The notes under the pieces: model-generated
The model's input: the letters and a program-made list of their open reading frames with translations, nothing else
The model's database searches: none
What the model was told of the DNA's origin: nothing
Program-made: the position numbers and the translations under genes
Shown: piece after piece, positions 51,928-60,820 of the stretch
How positions within the stretch are numbered: position 1 is the stretch's first letter
How the letters are laid out: each line of letters starts with the position of its first letter
Assembly (NCBI RefSeq): GCF_019802345.1
Contig: NZ_JAINDZ010000013.1
Coordinates: forward strand, 1 to 64,000
Length of the DNA: 64,000 nucleotides
Source: Methylosinus sp. Sm6
GTDB lineage: Bacteria > Pseudomonadota > Alphaproteobacteria > Rhizobiales > Beijerinckiaceae
Direction of reading: 5' to 3'

Positions 51928-53784
51928 ATGACTTTGCACGATGCGCCGCTGGCCGGCGTCTTTCCACAGGGAAAAGAGGAGGACTGGCGCAAAATCGTCG
52001 ATCGCGCGCTCAAGGGAGCGCCGTTCGAAAAGCTGATTTCCAAGACTTATGACGGAATCGCCATCTCGCCGCTCTATTCGCGGACGGCCGCGCCCGGCCC
52101 GCGCGCGCTGCGCGCCGCCCCCGGCCGCTGGTCCATCCTCGCCCGCGTCGACCATGGCGAGGCGGCCGCGGCCAATCGTCTCGCGCTCGACGACCTCGAA
52201 GGCGGCGCCGACGGATTGCACATCGTGTTCGCGGGCGCCCAAGGCGCCTATGGAAGCGGCGTTCTCGACGACAGCGACGAGGGCGTGGCCCATCTGTTCG
52301 ACGCCGTTCACTTCGACTATGGCGTTCCGGCGCTGATCGAATTTTCTCCGCGCGCGACCAATGCCGTGGACGCCGTCCGGCGCCTGCTCGACCGCGCCCA
52401 TATCGAGCCCTCGATCACCCGCGTCGCCTTCGGCTTCGATCCATTGGGCGCGCAGGCGCTGCACGGCTTCCTGCCGGGCCCCTGGGCCGAGCATTCGGGC
52501 GCCTTCGCCCGCAGCGTCCGCAGTGTCGCGGAGGCCGGATTCCGCTTCGGCGCGGCCTTCGCCGACGCGCGCGTCATTCACGCGGCCGGCGGCTCCGAGG
52601 CGCAGGAGCTCGGCTTCGCGCTCGCCGCCGCCCTCGCCTATTTGCGCGCTCTCGAGGCCGGCGGCCTGCCGCTGGACGCGGCGCGCGCGCTTCTGGCCTT
52701 CCGCCTCGCCGCCGACGCCGACCAATTCGTCACCATCGCCAAGCTCCGCGCCTTGCGGCGCCTCTTCGCGCGCGTCGAGGAGGCTTGCGGCCTCTCGCCC
52801 GCGCCGATCTACATCCACGCCGAGACCGCCTGGCGCATGGCGACGCGGCGCGATCCCTGGACCAATCTGCTGCGCGCGACGCTCGCCGCTTTCGGAGCGG
52901 CGATCGGCGGGGCGGACGCCGTGACCGTGCTGCCCTTCACCCAGGCGCTCGGAACGCCGGACGAATTCGCCCGCCGGCTCGCGCGCGACACGCAGCTCGT
53001 GCTGCAGGACGAATCGCATGTGCATGTCGTCGACGATCCGTCCGCCGGCGCCGGCGGCATGGAGGCGCTGACCGAGGCGCTCTGCGAGCGCGGCTGGAGC
53101 GAATTCCAGAAGATCGAGGCCGAAGGCGGGCTCGCGGCGGCGCTGGAGAAGGGCGCTCTGCAGGGCCGCGTCGCCGATCTTTCGGGCGAGAGGGCGCGGA
53201 ATGTCGCGCGCTCGCGCGACAAGATCACCGGCTCCAATGAGTTTCCCGACATCGGCGAGGCGCCGGTGGCGACGCTCGCGCCCTTCGACGCGGCGCGGCT
53301 CGCGGCCCCGGCGCCGGACGGGGCGGTCCGCTCGGCGCCGCTGCGGCCGCGCCGGCTCGCCGAGCCGTTCGAGGGCCTGCGCGAGCGCTCCGACGCCGCG
53401 CTCGCCGAGACAGGCGCCCGGCCGCGCGTCTTCCTCGCCAATCTCGGCTCCGTCGCCGCCTATACGGCGCGCGCCAATTTCGCCAAGAACTTCTTCGAGG
53501 CCGGCGGCGTCGAAGCGGTGTTCGGCGAGGACGACTCCGACATCGCCGCGCTGTTTCGCGCGAGCGGCGCCAGGCTCGCGTGCCTTTGCTCCTCCGACGC
53601 GATCTATGCGGAACGCGCGGAGGAAGCCGCGCGCGCGCTCGCCGGCGCGGGAGCGCGAGTCTATCTCGCCGGACGGCCCGGCGAGCTGGAGGCGCGTCTG
53701 CGATCGGCGGGAATCGCAGAATTTATTTACGCCGGCGGCGATATGTTCGAGACCTTGCAACGTGCGTTCGAAGAGGCCGGGTGA
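51928..53784 (+). CDS. mutA: methylmalonyl-CoA mutase small (beta) subunit
   Basis: A 618-residue MutA protein. MTLHDAPLAGVFPQGKEEDWRKIVDRALKGAPFEKL and SKTYDGIAISPLYSR are the family N terminus; the TIM-barrel half carries HIHAETAWRMATRRDPWTNLLRATLAAFGAAIGGADAVTVLPF; a degenerate B12-fold C-terminal domain (about 480-618) lacks the cobalamin-binding Asp-x-His-x-x-Gly, as expected for the non-catalytic subunit. The catalytic mutB partner is not adjacent; the next gene encodes an unrelated secreted protein. Confidence 0.93.
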   Translation: MTLHDAPLAGVFPQGKEEDWRKIVDRALKGAPFEKLISKTYDGIAISPLYSRTAAPGPRALRAAPGRWSILARVDHGEAAAANRLALDDLEGGADGLHIVFAGAQGAYGSGVLDDSDEGVAHLFDAVHFDYGVPALIEFSPRATNAVDAVRRLLDRAHIEPSITRVAFGFDPLGAQALHGFLPGPWAEHSGAFARSVRSVAEAGFRFGAAFADARVIHAAGGSEAQELGFALAAALAYLRALEAGGLPLDAARALLAFRLAADADQFVTIAKLRALRRLFARVEEACGLSPAPIYIHAETAWRMATRRDPWTNLLRATLAAFGAAIGGADAVTVLPFTQALGTPDEFARRLARDTQLVLQDESHVHVVDDPSAGAGGMEALTEALCERGWSEFQKIEAEGGLAAALEKGALQGRVADLSGERARNVARSRDKITGSNEFPDIGEAPVATLAPFDAARLAAPAPDGAVRSAPLRPRRLAEPFEGLRERSDAALAETGARPRVFLANLGSVAAYTARANFAKNFFEAGGVEAVFGEDDSDIAALFRASGARLACLCSSDAIYAERAEEAARALAGAGARVYLAGRPGELEARLRSAGIAEFIYAGGDMFETLQRAFEEAG

Positions 53785-54212
53785 TGCGGGGGATCGTTGT
53801 TTCTGTTCTGGGCTCGATGGTTCTCGCGGGCGGCGCGCTCGCCGCTCCGCGCGAGAGCGCGGGCGCCGCGCCGGAGGCGGGCCGCTACGACGGCGCCTGG
53901 GTTTTCGAGGCGCGCGTGACGGTGGGCGCCTGCCCCGGACTGCTGCCCGAATCGATCGAGATTCGCGACGACCTGCTGGTCGGCACGCAGGCCGGAGCGG
54001 CGGCGCTCGCCGCTGGACGCATGGCGCATTGGGGCTATGTGGAAGGCGACGGCGCGATCATGACGCGCTTCACCTCGCGGGACGGGCATGTGGCGCGCGC
54101 GCATGGTCATCTGCGCGGCAATTCGGGCTCGGGGGCCTGGTCCTCCTCGACCGATAAATGCGGCGGCGCCTGGCGCGCCCAACGTGGCGGCGCCGAGCGC
54201 GCGGGGCGGTAA
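53784..54212 (+). CDS. small secreted protein of unknown function
   Basis: A 142-residue protein with a signal peptide (IVVSVLGSMVLAGGALAA) and a mature domain GRYDGAWVFEARVTVGACPGLLPESIEIRDD...GYVEGDGAIMTRFTSRDGHVARAHGHLRG...CGGAWRA with two Cys. The pattern of short strands around G.W...V resembles small periplasmic beta-barrel proteins of Hyphomicrobiales. Its ATG overlaps the mutA stop (TGATG), so it is translated with mutA, an odd pairing. Confidence 0.65.
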   Translation: MRGIVVSVLGSMVLAGGALAAPRESAGAAPEAGRYDGAWVFEARVTVGACPGLLPESIEIRDDLLVGTQAGAAALAAGRMAHWGYVEGDGAIMTRFTSRDGHVARAHGHLRGNSGSGAWSSSTDKCGGAWRAQRGGAERAGR

Positions 54213-54244
54213 GAGATTTCGACAGTGTCAAAAGGCGCGCGTTC

Positions 54245-54272
54245 CCCCTTCTCCCGCTTGCGGGAGAAGGGG
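54245..54272. terminator. strong hairpin between convergent genes
   Basis: Perfect 13-bp stem CCCCTTCTCCCGC / GCGGGAGAAGGGG with a TT loop, 33 bp after the plus-strand secreted protein and 51 bp past the end of the convergent L,D-transpeptidase gene. Probably a bidirectional terminator; this sequence type is also a common dispersed repeat in Hyphomicrobiales. Confidence 0.7.
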
Positions 54273-54322
54273 CGCGGCTCGACCTTTTCGCGAGTCTTCG
54301 CTCTCTATAAGGCGCCTCCGCC

Positions 54323-55714
54323 TCAATTCTCGTCTTCGCCGAACACCGGGTACGGCCGCGCGGAGCGCGCCGCCTGGCGCTGCGGGACCGGGGTCGCCGG
54401 AGCGGTCGGCTGCGGCGCCATGACCGCCGAGGCGAGGCCGAGCCCGTCGCGCTGATAGATGTCGTCGCGGAACTGGATCACCCCGTCCGGCGCCGCCCAG
54501 GCGGTCACATAGACCCAATAGACCGGCACGGCCGGCGTGATCTTCACATCGACGCGCTCGCCGGAACGAATCGCCTCGTCGATATGATCGCGGTCCCAGC
54601 CGGGCGTCTCCTTCAGCAGCCAGGCGACATAGTCGCGCACGTTCTGCAGGCGGATGCAGCCCGAGGAGACGAAGCGGAAGTCGTCGCCGAAAATGCCCTT
54701 GGCCGGCGTGTCGTGCATATAGACGCCGTAAGGATTGGCGATGTCGATGCGCACGACGCCGAGCGAGTTGAAGTCGCCGCCCGTATCCTGACGGAACTTG
54801 TAGTTCATCGCCTCGAGCGAGTTCCAGTTGATCTGCTCGGGCGCGAGCTCCACCCCGTCCTTGTTGTAGACGCGGATGTGATTGGCGGTGAGATAGTTCG
54901 GATCGGCCTGCATCTTGGGGATGAGATCCTTGCGGATCACCGAGGCCGGCACGGTCCAGAACGGATTGAAATTGATCTGGATCGCCTTGGTCTGCATCAC
55001 CGGCGACTGGCGGTCGATCTTGCCGACGCCGGCGATGTGATGGGTGACGACATAGCCGTTCTCCACCGTCTCCACCGAGGCGGCGGGAATATTGGCGGTG
55101 ACGTAGCGATTGCCGAGATCGCGCGAGAAGCTGCGCAGGCGGATGAGGTTGGTCTCGAGCTGGCGCAGGCGCGTCTCGGCCGGCACGTTGAGCGCAACGA
55201 AGCTCTGCTGCGAGACGACGCCGGTCGCGTTGATTCCGTGCCGCGCCTGGAACCGGCGCACGGCGGCCTCGACATAAGAATCGAACACCGGGCTCGTTCC
55301 CGTCTCCGGCCCGATGTCGCCGGAGACGATGAGGCGACGCCGCAAGATGGAGACCGCCGGGCTGTTGGAGCCGAGCCGCAGCTGCTGGCCGGCGGGCGTC
55401 ATCGGCCAGCCGCCGCGCGCGACGATGTCCTGCATCTGCGTGATCGCCATCTCGGTCGCGGCGACGGTCTGCGGCGACAGGATCGGCGTCGTCGAGCGCG
55501 ACACGGTGAGGCGTGGGTCGGCGTCGTAGCGCTGCGCCCATTCGGCCTGACCGCTGTAGTTGTCCCCGGCGGCGAGCGCGCCGGGCGAGCCGGCGCCGGC
55601 GAGCGCGCCCATCGCCGCGGCGAGGACGGATGCGCGAAAGGGCGTGAAGGCGGAGGATGAAAATCTACGCACCAGAAGCTCCAATTCCCGATAGGGCCGC
55701 AGAGCCGGCGTCAC
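54323..55714 (-). CDS. L,D-transpeptidase (YcbB-like) murein cross-linking enzyme
   Basis: A 463-residue periplasmic enzyme with an N-terminal signal/anchor segment (about 20-48), a peptidoglycan-binding domain (about 105-170, QLRLGSNSPAVSILRRRL...VRRFQARHGINATGVV) and a YkuD catalytic domain with His334 in MHDTPAKGIFG and Cys353 in FVSSGCIRLQN. It makes 3-3 cross-links or attaches proteins to murein. The length and domain order match YcbB-type L,D-transpeptidases. The Pro/Ala tail is low-complexity. Confidence 0.93.
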   Translation of the reverse strand: MTPALRPYRELELLVRRFSSSAFTPFRASVLAAAMGALAGAGSPGALAAGDNYSGQAEWAQRYDADPRLTVSRSTTPILSPQTVAATEMAITQMQDIVARGGWPMTPAGQQLRLGSNSPAVSILRRRLIVSGDIGPETGTSPVFDSYVEAAVRRFQARHGINATGVVSQQSFVALNVPAETRLRQLETNLIRLRSFSRDLGNRYVTANIPAASVETVENGYVVTHHIAGVGKIDRQSPVMQTKAIQINFNPFWTVPASVIRKDLIPKMQADPNYLTANHIRVYNKDGVELAPEQINWNSLEAMNYKFRQDTGGDFNSLGVVRIDIANPYGVYMHDTPAKGIFGDDFRFVSSGCIRLQNVRDYVAWLLKETPGWDRDHIDEAIRSGERVDVKITPAVPVYWVYVTAWAAPDGVIQFRDDIYQRDGLGLASAVMAPQPTAPATPVPQRQAARSARPYPVFGEDEN

Positions 55715-55874
55715 CCGCGCCGGGCGAAGCGCGACACGCGAGTTCGATTTACGGCAGTTCGGTTAAGAAGGGCCGAATAGTCCGGCGATTTTGTGACGCG
55801 GACGGCGCTTGCGTCCCCGCCGTCGGCCTCGACTCGAGACATGAGCGCCGCTTCGATTCCCGACGGGAGGAGCG

Positions 55875-56606
55875 TCACCCCACCCGCTTCCATCCGTCCA
55901 TCCCGAGACGCTCCTGCGGCAGGAAGCGGGCCTTGTAGTCCATCTTGCGGGAGCCCTCGACCCAATAGCCGAGATAGAGATGCGGCAGGCCGGCGCGGCG
56001 GACCCGCTCCACATGATCGATGATCATGAAGGCGCCGAGCGAGCGCTCGTCGCGGTTCGGATCATAGAAGGAATAGACCATCGACAATCCATCGGCGAGA
56101 TAGTCGGTGAGGCAGCAGGCGACGAGATGGCCCGGTCCGCCACCCGGCCGCGGGACCCGATATTCGATCAGCCGGGTCTCCACATGGCTGTCCTCGACCA
56201 TCATCTGATAGTCGACCATGCTCATATCGGCCATGCCGCCGTCATTGTGCCGCGCGCCCACATAGGCGCGGAACAGCGCATATTGCTCGGCGCCCGCATG
56301 GGGGCGCCGCGCCTCGGCCGTCACATCGGCGTTGCGCTTCCTCACCCGCTTCAAATTGCGCGACAGGTCGAACTCGTCGACCCGCACGCGCACCGAGACA
56401 CAGGCCCGGCACGTCTCGCAGGCCGGCCGATAGGCGATCGTCTGCGACCGGCGGAAGCCCGATTGGGTGAGCGTGTCGTTCAGCGCCGGCGCGCGCCGGC
56501 CGATCAGATGAGTGAAGACCTTGCGCTCCTCGCGTCCCGGCAGATAGGGGCAGGGCGCGGGGGAGGTCAGGTAAAATTGCGGCGCGTCGCGGGGCTCTCT
56601 CGTCAC
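55875..56606 (-). CDS. bpt: aspartate/glutamate leucyltransferase (Bpt/Ate family)
   Basis: A 243-residue aminoacyl-tRNA-protein transferase of the N-degron pathway that adds Leu to N-terminal Asp/Glu. Family motifs: [14 protein letters not shown], a Cys cluster [16 protein letters not shown], and the C-terminal [22 protein letters not shown] and [21 protein letters not shown] 56606 gives the usual start [13 protein letters not shown]. It is followed in genome order by an RDD protein gene upstream; clpS is not in the window. Confidence 0.92.
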   Translation of the reverse strand: MTREPRDAPQFYLTSPAPCPYLPGREERKVFTHLIGRRAPALNDTLTQSGFRRSQTIAYRPACETCRACVSVRVRVDEFDLSRNLKRVRKRNADVTAEARRPHAGAEQYALFRAYVGARHNDGGMADMSMVDYQMMVEDSHVETRLIEYRVPRPGGGPGHLVACCLTDYLADGLSMVYSFYDPNRDERSLGAFMIIDHVERVRRAGLPHLYLGYWVEGSRKMDYKARFLPQERLGMDGWKRVG

Positions 56607-56739
56607 GCTTATTCGTCCTCGTGGCGGAATCGATATACCGCTTCCTCCGACGCCGGCCAGCGCAGGCCGCCCGGGCATATTCGAAACATATTAGAATCGA
56701 GCGCGGCGCCGCGCCAAGCGTTTTGCGAGAAGGGGCGGC

Positions 56740-57201
56740 TCAAACCACCCGCCGCAGCACGATGACATCGGCGAGGATATCGTGAAGGCAACGCTTGTCC
56801 GGGGTGACGAACGTCACGAGCAGCAGCGGCGGGAACAGCCAGGTGACATAGAACAGCACGCCGTGAACGGCTGCGTTCAGAAATGGCGCAGGCTCCCCGC
56901 TCATCAGCCGCACCTCGAGGTCCATGGCGCGCTGGCCGAGCGTCGCCATGCGCCAGCCGGAGACGGTCGAGCCATTGTAAAAAAAGGCGACGAGCGGGAA
57001 GAGCGGCGGCAGCAGAAAGACCGACAGGCCGAAGCTCAGCACGAACAGCGCCAGCCACAGGATCCCGGTGAGAAAGGTCACCAGGACGAGGTCCAGGCAC
57101 AGGGCCGCGATCCGGCGGGTCCGCACGCCGTCGAGCGCCTCGCGCGGGACGAGAGTGTGCGGATGTGAGTAGAAGCGGCCGTCGCCGCCGGCGTCGAACA
57201 T
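56740..57201 (-). CDS. RDD family membrane protein
   Basis: A 153-residue RDD-type inner-membrane protein. The signature Arg-Ile...Asp is VRTRRIAALCLDLVLVTFLTGILW; helices at about 30-52, 55-75 and 110-130; STVSGWRMATLGQRAMDLEV and DKRCLHDILADVIVLRR close the domain. Function of RDD proteins is mostly unknown (some transport ions). It is probably co-transcribed with the Bpt gene, as is common in alphaproteobacteria. Confidence 0.88.
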   Translation of the reverse strand: MFDAGGDGRFYSHPHTLVPREALDGVRTRRIAALCLDLVLVTFLTGILWLALFVLSFGLSVFLLPPLFPLVAFFYNGSTVSGWRMATLGQRAMDLEVRLMSGEPAPFLNAAVHGVLFYVTWLFPPLLLVTFVTPDKRCLHDILADVIVLRRVV

Positions 57202-57446
57202 GGCAGTCCTGTCCTTCCGAGCGAGCCCGAAATGTCGGCGCGCCGCAACCAATATTCAAGCCGCGTGCGGGGAAAGCGGGGATTAATCGCCCCCGCGCTT
57301 GACGGCGCCGGCGCCTCGTAGCATGGCTCGCGCCAGACTGGCGGAATGCGAGCCCGACGGCTCGGGGTCCAGCGACGCGCGGACCGCGACACGCGCGCCG
57401 GGCGCGAGGCGGCCCCGCCGCGAGACAAACCGGAAGACGAGGCCTC

Positions 57447-57707
57447 ATGTCCAGCGATACGGTCGACATGTCGAGCAATACGGTCAATGGCGGCCATCTG
57501 CGCGCCTTCATCGAGCGCATCGAGAAGCTCGAGGAAGAAAAGCGCGCCATCGCCGACGACATCAAGGACGTGTATGGCGAGGCCAAAGGCACGGGCTTCG
57601 ACCCCAAGATCATGCGCAAGATCATCTCCCTGCGCCGCCAGGACAAGCACAAGCGACGGGAGGAGGAGGAGATTCTCGATCTCTACCTCGCCGCCCTCGG
57701 CGAGTGA
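57447..57707 (+). CDS. gapR: GapR-like (DUF2312) nucleoid-associated protein
   Basis: An 86-residue protein with a coiled-coil [46 protein letters not shown] and ending [13 protein letters not shown], closely matching Caulobacter GapR, which binds overtwisted AT-rich DNA ahead of replication and transcription and stimulates topoisomerases. Full length. It has its own promoter region (245 bp upstream without a gene). Confidence 0.9.
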   Translation: MSSDTVDMSSNTVNGGHLRAFIERIEKLEEEKRAIADDIKDVYGEAKGTGFDPKIMRKIISLRRQDKHKRREEEEILDLYLAALGE

Positions 57708-57795
57708 CGCGAGTCTGTCGGTAAGCCTCCGTTAACCATAACTCCTTAACGCTCGAATTCGGCGCGCCCCGCTGGGCGTCCGCGCGAGGATTCGA

Positions 57796-59481
57796 GTGTC
57801 TTCCGCAAGGTTCGAGAGCCGCGCAGCGGCCACGACGTTGATCGTTCTGTCGCTGGCGACGCCGGCGGCGATCGCGCCGCCGCGCCCGGCGCTCGGCCAG
57901 ACGCTGTCGCCCAATTCGCTCGATATCGCGCCGCTGCGCGATTTGCCGACGGTCCCGCCCATTCCCGGCGCCGAGGCGCCGACGCCCGCACAGGCGCAGC
58001 AGACGCTGGCGCCGAGCCTCAGACGCGGAGCCGAGGCGCCGCCGCCCGGCGCGCCCAATTACGGGCTGCCCCGCCCCCGGACGCAGCTGCCGAGGCCCTA
58101 TCCGCCGCCGCAGGCGCTGAAGCCGCCGCCCTTCTCGCCGACGCATCCCCTGCCCCGGCTGAAGCCCTATCAGACCTCGGTCGAGGCAAAGGAAGCGGCG
58201 CGCCGGCGCGTTCGCGCCCTGCGGCTCGGGCTGCGCGGGACGCTGCAGCTGCCGGAGCGGCCGCCGCCGCCGACGGTGGCGCTGCCGGATTTCCTCCCGC
58301 CGCGAGCAAAACCTCGGCTCGAGCCCGATCCCTACGGCGCGCTGGGGTTCGGCGTCGGCTCGCTGCGGCTCTTCGCTTACGCCGAGCCGAGCTTTGGCTA
58401 TGACTCCAATCCCAACCGCCTCGCGCAGGACGTGCAAGGCTCGAAATTCGCTCGCGTCGACGTCGGGCTGCGGCTGCGCTCGGATTGGATGCGCGACGAC
58501 GTGCAGGCCAATCTGCGCCTCGGATATGTGGATTATTTCAGCGTGGAGAACGCCGACCGGCCGGACGGCGTCGGCGACTTCCTCTATCGCTATGACATCG
58601 CGCGCGACACCAAGGTGAAATTCGAAGGGCGCTTCTCGCTGGATACGCAGCGCCCCGGCGCGCCCGGCCTCGCGAGCAGCCAGACCGACGTCGTCGTCAT
58701 CAACCGCCCGCTGATCGTCTCGCTCGGAACCGCCGTCGGCGTGACGCAGAGCTTCGGCCGCCTCGACACGACCCTGCGCGGCTCCTTCGATCGCTGGCTC
58801 TATCAAAACGCCTATTACAACGACGGCTCGGTGCTCGATCTCGCAGGCACGAGCTACAACGCCTATGGGATCAATCCGCGCGTGTCCTATGAGCTGACGC
58901 CGAACCTGCGGCCCTATGCCGAGGCGACGCTCGACCGCCGGGTTCATGACTCCTGGCTCGACCCTTATGGCTATGCGCGCGACAGCACCGGCGCCCAGGC
59001 GCGCATCGGGACGACCTTCAAGATCACCGATCTCCTGCGCGGAGAGGCGTCCGGCGGCTATGCGCAGCGCGACTATGCCGATGCGCGCCTGCCGCGGCTG
59101 CGCGGTCCCATCGTCGACGCGGCGCTCATCTATTCGGCGACGCCCCTGACCACCTTCACTCTGCGCACCGGCACCACCCTCTCCGAGACGACGCTCGCCG
59201 GCGCCGCCGGCGTGCTCTCGCGCAATGTGACGCTCGATGTCGTGCATGCGCTGCGGCGCAATTTCACCATCACCGGCACGGGGAGCTTCCAGACCAATAA
59301 TTATCAGGGCGGCGACACGCTGGAGCGCGTCGTCACCGCGGGCGTCAGGCTCGAGTATAAGATCACGCGCGCCATCGCGATCAAGGCGAGCTATTTCTAT
59401 CAGCATCTCGAGAGCACGGCCGGACAGAATTCGAGCTTCACCGCCAATGTGATCATGGCGGGGCTGCGCTTCGAGCCGTGA
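57796..59481 (+). CDS. outer-membrane beta-barrel protein (BBP2-like)
   Basis: About 561 residues from GTG 57796. A signal peptide (ATTLIVLSLATPAAIA) precedes a long Pro/Ala/Arg-rich linker (about 35-170) and a C-terminal barrel with many alternating strands (LRLFAYAEPSFGYDSNPN, DVGLRLRSDWMRDDVQANLRLGY, ITRAIAIKASYFYQHL) ending in a C-terminal Phe-x-Pro (MAGLRFEP). This is the layout of BBP2/porin-2-like outer-membrane proteins, often linked to exopolysaccharide export. The acyltransferase and O-antigen-ligase genes nearby fit a surface-polysaccharide locus. Confidence 0.8.
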   Translation: MSSARFESRAAATTLIVLSLATPAAIAPPRPALGQTLSPNSLDIAPLRDLPTVPPIPGAEAPTPAQAQQTLAPSLRRGAEAPPPGAPNYGLPRPRTQLPRPYPPPQALKPPPFSPTHPLPRLKPYQTSVEAKEAARRRVRALRLGLRGTLQLPERPPPPTVALPDFLPPRAKPRLEPDPYGALGFGVGSLRLFAYAEPSFGYDSNPNRLAQDVQGSKFARVDVGLRLRSDWMRDDVQANLRLGYVDYFSVENADRPDGVGDFLYRYDIARDTKVKFEGRFSLDTQRPGAPGLASSQTDVVVINRPLIVSLGTAVGVTQSFGRLDTTLRGSFDRWLYQNAYYNDGSVLDLAGTSYNAYGINPRVSYELTPNLRPYAEATLDRRVHDSWLDPYGYARDSTGAQARIGTTFKITDLLRGEASGGYAQRDYADARLPRLRGPIVDAALIYSATPLTTFTLRTGTTLSETTLAGAAGVLSRNVTLDVVHALRRNFTITGTGSFQTNNYQGGDTLERVVTAGVRLEYKITRAIAIKASYFYQHLESTAGQNSSFTANVIMAGLRFEP

Positions 59482-59484
59482 CCG

Positions 59485-59535
59485 GGCGTCCGTCGCGCGG
59501 CGCCCGCGCCGCAGGCTCCTCGGGGCGAGGGATTG
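59485..59535. repeat. degenerate REP-like unit
   Basis: CGTCCGTCGCGCGGCGCCCG...GCAGGCTCCTCGGGGCGAGGG resembles one arm of the element at 35601-35770 (CGTCCTTCGAGACGCCCG...GCGGGCTCCTCAGGACGAGGG). It lies between the barrel gene and the convergent acyltransferase gene and may contribute a terminator. Confidence 0.5.
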
Positions 59536-59549
59536 TCGTCTTTTCGAGC

Positions 59550-60737
59550 TTATTCCGCCGGCGCGAGATTCGGCGTCGCTGCGCGGCGGGGCGGAAGCAC
59601 GAAGCGCTTCAATCTCAGCGCCGGCTTCTCGATGAAGGTCCAGGATGCGGCGGCGAAGATCAGCGTTGCGGCGAGCGCGAGGCTCATGATCGCCGCCAGC
59701 CTCACGCCCTTCGGCGCCCCGTCGAGATGAGGCAGCAGAAAGAAAACCAGCGCCTGCGTGATCGGATAGCCGTAGAGGTAGAGGCCGTAGGAGAGATCGG
59801 CCTTCAGCAGGCGGTCGAACCAGGGAAAGCGAAGCATTCCGACATAGACGACGCAATAAGCGAGGCAAAGGCCGGCGAGGACATCGCTCGTCTTGGTCGC
59901 CATCAGCAGCACATAGAGTCCGCCGAAGAGAATGAACAGGCGCTTGTCGAGCCGCACATGCGCGGCGAGGATCCACAGCGCCACGCCGACGAGGAAGAGA
60001 TAGACGAGGAACCAGCCGGCAAAGCGCGTCGTGTCGAGTCGCGTCGGCGCCGGCCAGCCGAAGCTCGCCGTCAGCGCCACGCCTGCCGAGACGGCGAGGA
60101 AAAAGGCGAGAAAGCCCTTGCGCGTGAACAACAGCCCGCTCGCGATCAGCGCGCTCAGCACGAGATAGCAATAGAACTCCGGCGGCAGAGTCCACAAATT
60201 GCTATTGACGAGGCCGGGAACCGGATTGTCGGCGAAGACGCCCGGCAGCTCATAGGTCACGAAGCCGAAGATATTGCCGAAATAGCGATAGAATTGCGGA
60301 TCGCCGAAGTAAGCGCCGAGCGCGCTGGTGGTGACGAGCGGTCCGAGCACGAGCGCGGAGAGCAGCACTTCCGAGGCCAGCGCCGGCGCGATGCGCAAAG
60401 CGCGAAATGTGAGGAATTGGCGCGTGTCGCGCGTGCGAAACGCGCTGCCGGCGACGAGAAAGCCGCTCAGCACGAAGAAGGCGCCGACCAGCGAGAACAG
60501 CAACGGCCGCAGCAGCTCGATGATCGACTGGCGCAGGAAAACGGCGTCGCCGCCCTGCAGCAGCATGGCGAGGCTGGCGACGGCGTCGCCCTTGGTCGCC
60601 GCGGGCGCGCGCTCTCCGCCGACGGCGAGCACGGACGCGTGGTGAAGCAGGATGACGAGCGACAGCGCATGGCGCACGAAGTGGAAGCCGGGGCCCTTCC
60701 CGTCATTCTCCCGCAGCGCGGCGTCGAGATTCATCAT
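59550..60737 (-). CDS. acyltransferase family 3 membrane protein (OafA/WecH-like)
   Basis: About 395 residues with ten or so membrane helices. The N-terminal FHFVRHALSLVILLHHASVLA contains the His pair used for acyl transfer, FFVLSGFLVAGSAFRTRDTRQFLTFRALRIAPAL is the typical R-x10-H... block, and SYGLYLYGYPITQALVFFLLP closes the family fold. It likely O-acetylates a surface polysaccharide or lipid from the cytoplasmic side. ATG 60737 has GAGGA 5 nt upstream. It lies downstream of the O-antigen-ligase-like gene on the same strand. Confidence 0.9.
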   Translation of the reverse strand: MMNLDAALRENDGKGPGFHFVRHALSLVILLHHASVLAVGGERAPAATKGDAVASLAMLLQGGDAVFLRQSIIELLRPLLFSLVGAFFVLSGFLVAGSAFRTRDTRQFLTFRALRIAPALASEVLLSALVLGPLVTTSALGAYFGDPQFYRYFGNIFGFVTYELPGVFADNPVPGLVNSNLWTLPPEFYCYLVLSALIASGLLFTRKGFLAFFLAVSAGVALTASFGWPAPTRLDTTRFAGWFLVYLFLVGVALWILAAHVRLDKRLFILFGGLYVLLMATKTSDVLAGLCLAYCVVYVGMLRFPWFDRLLKADLSYGLYLYGYPITQALVFFLLPHLDGAPKGVRLAAIMSLALAATLIFAAASWTFIEKPALRLKRFVLPPRRAATPNLAPAE

Positions 60738-60820
60738 CCGTCCTCTTCGCTGCGCGACGAGCCGGCCGAGGGGCCGCGACGGCAGCGGCCCGATCTTCCT
60801 CGCCACTCATAAAGAAGCGC

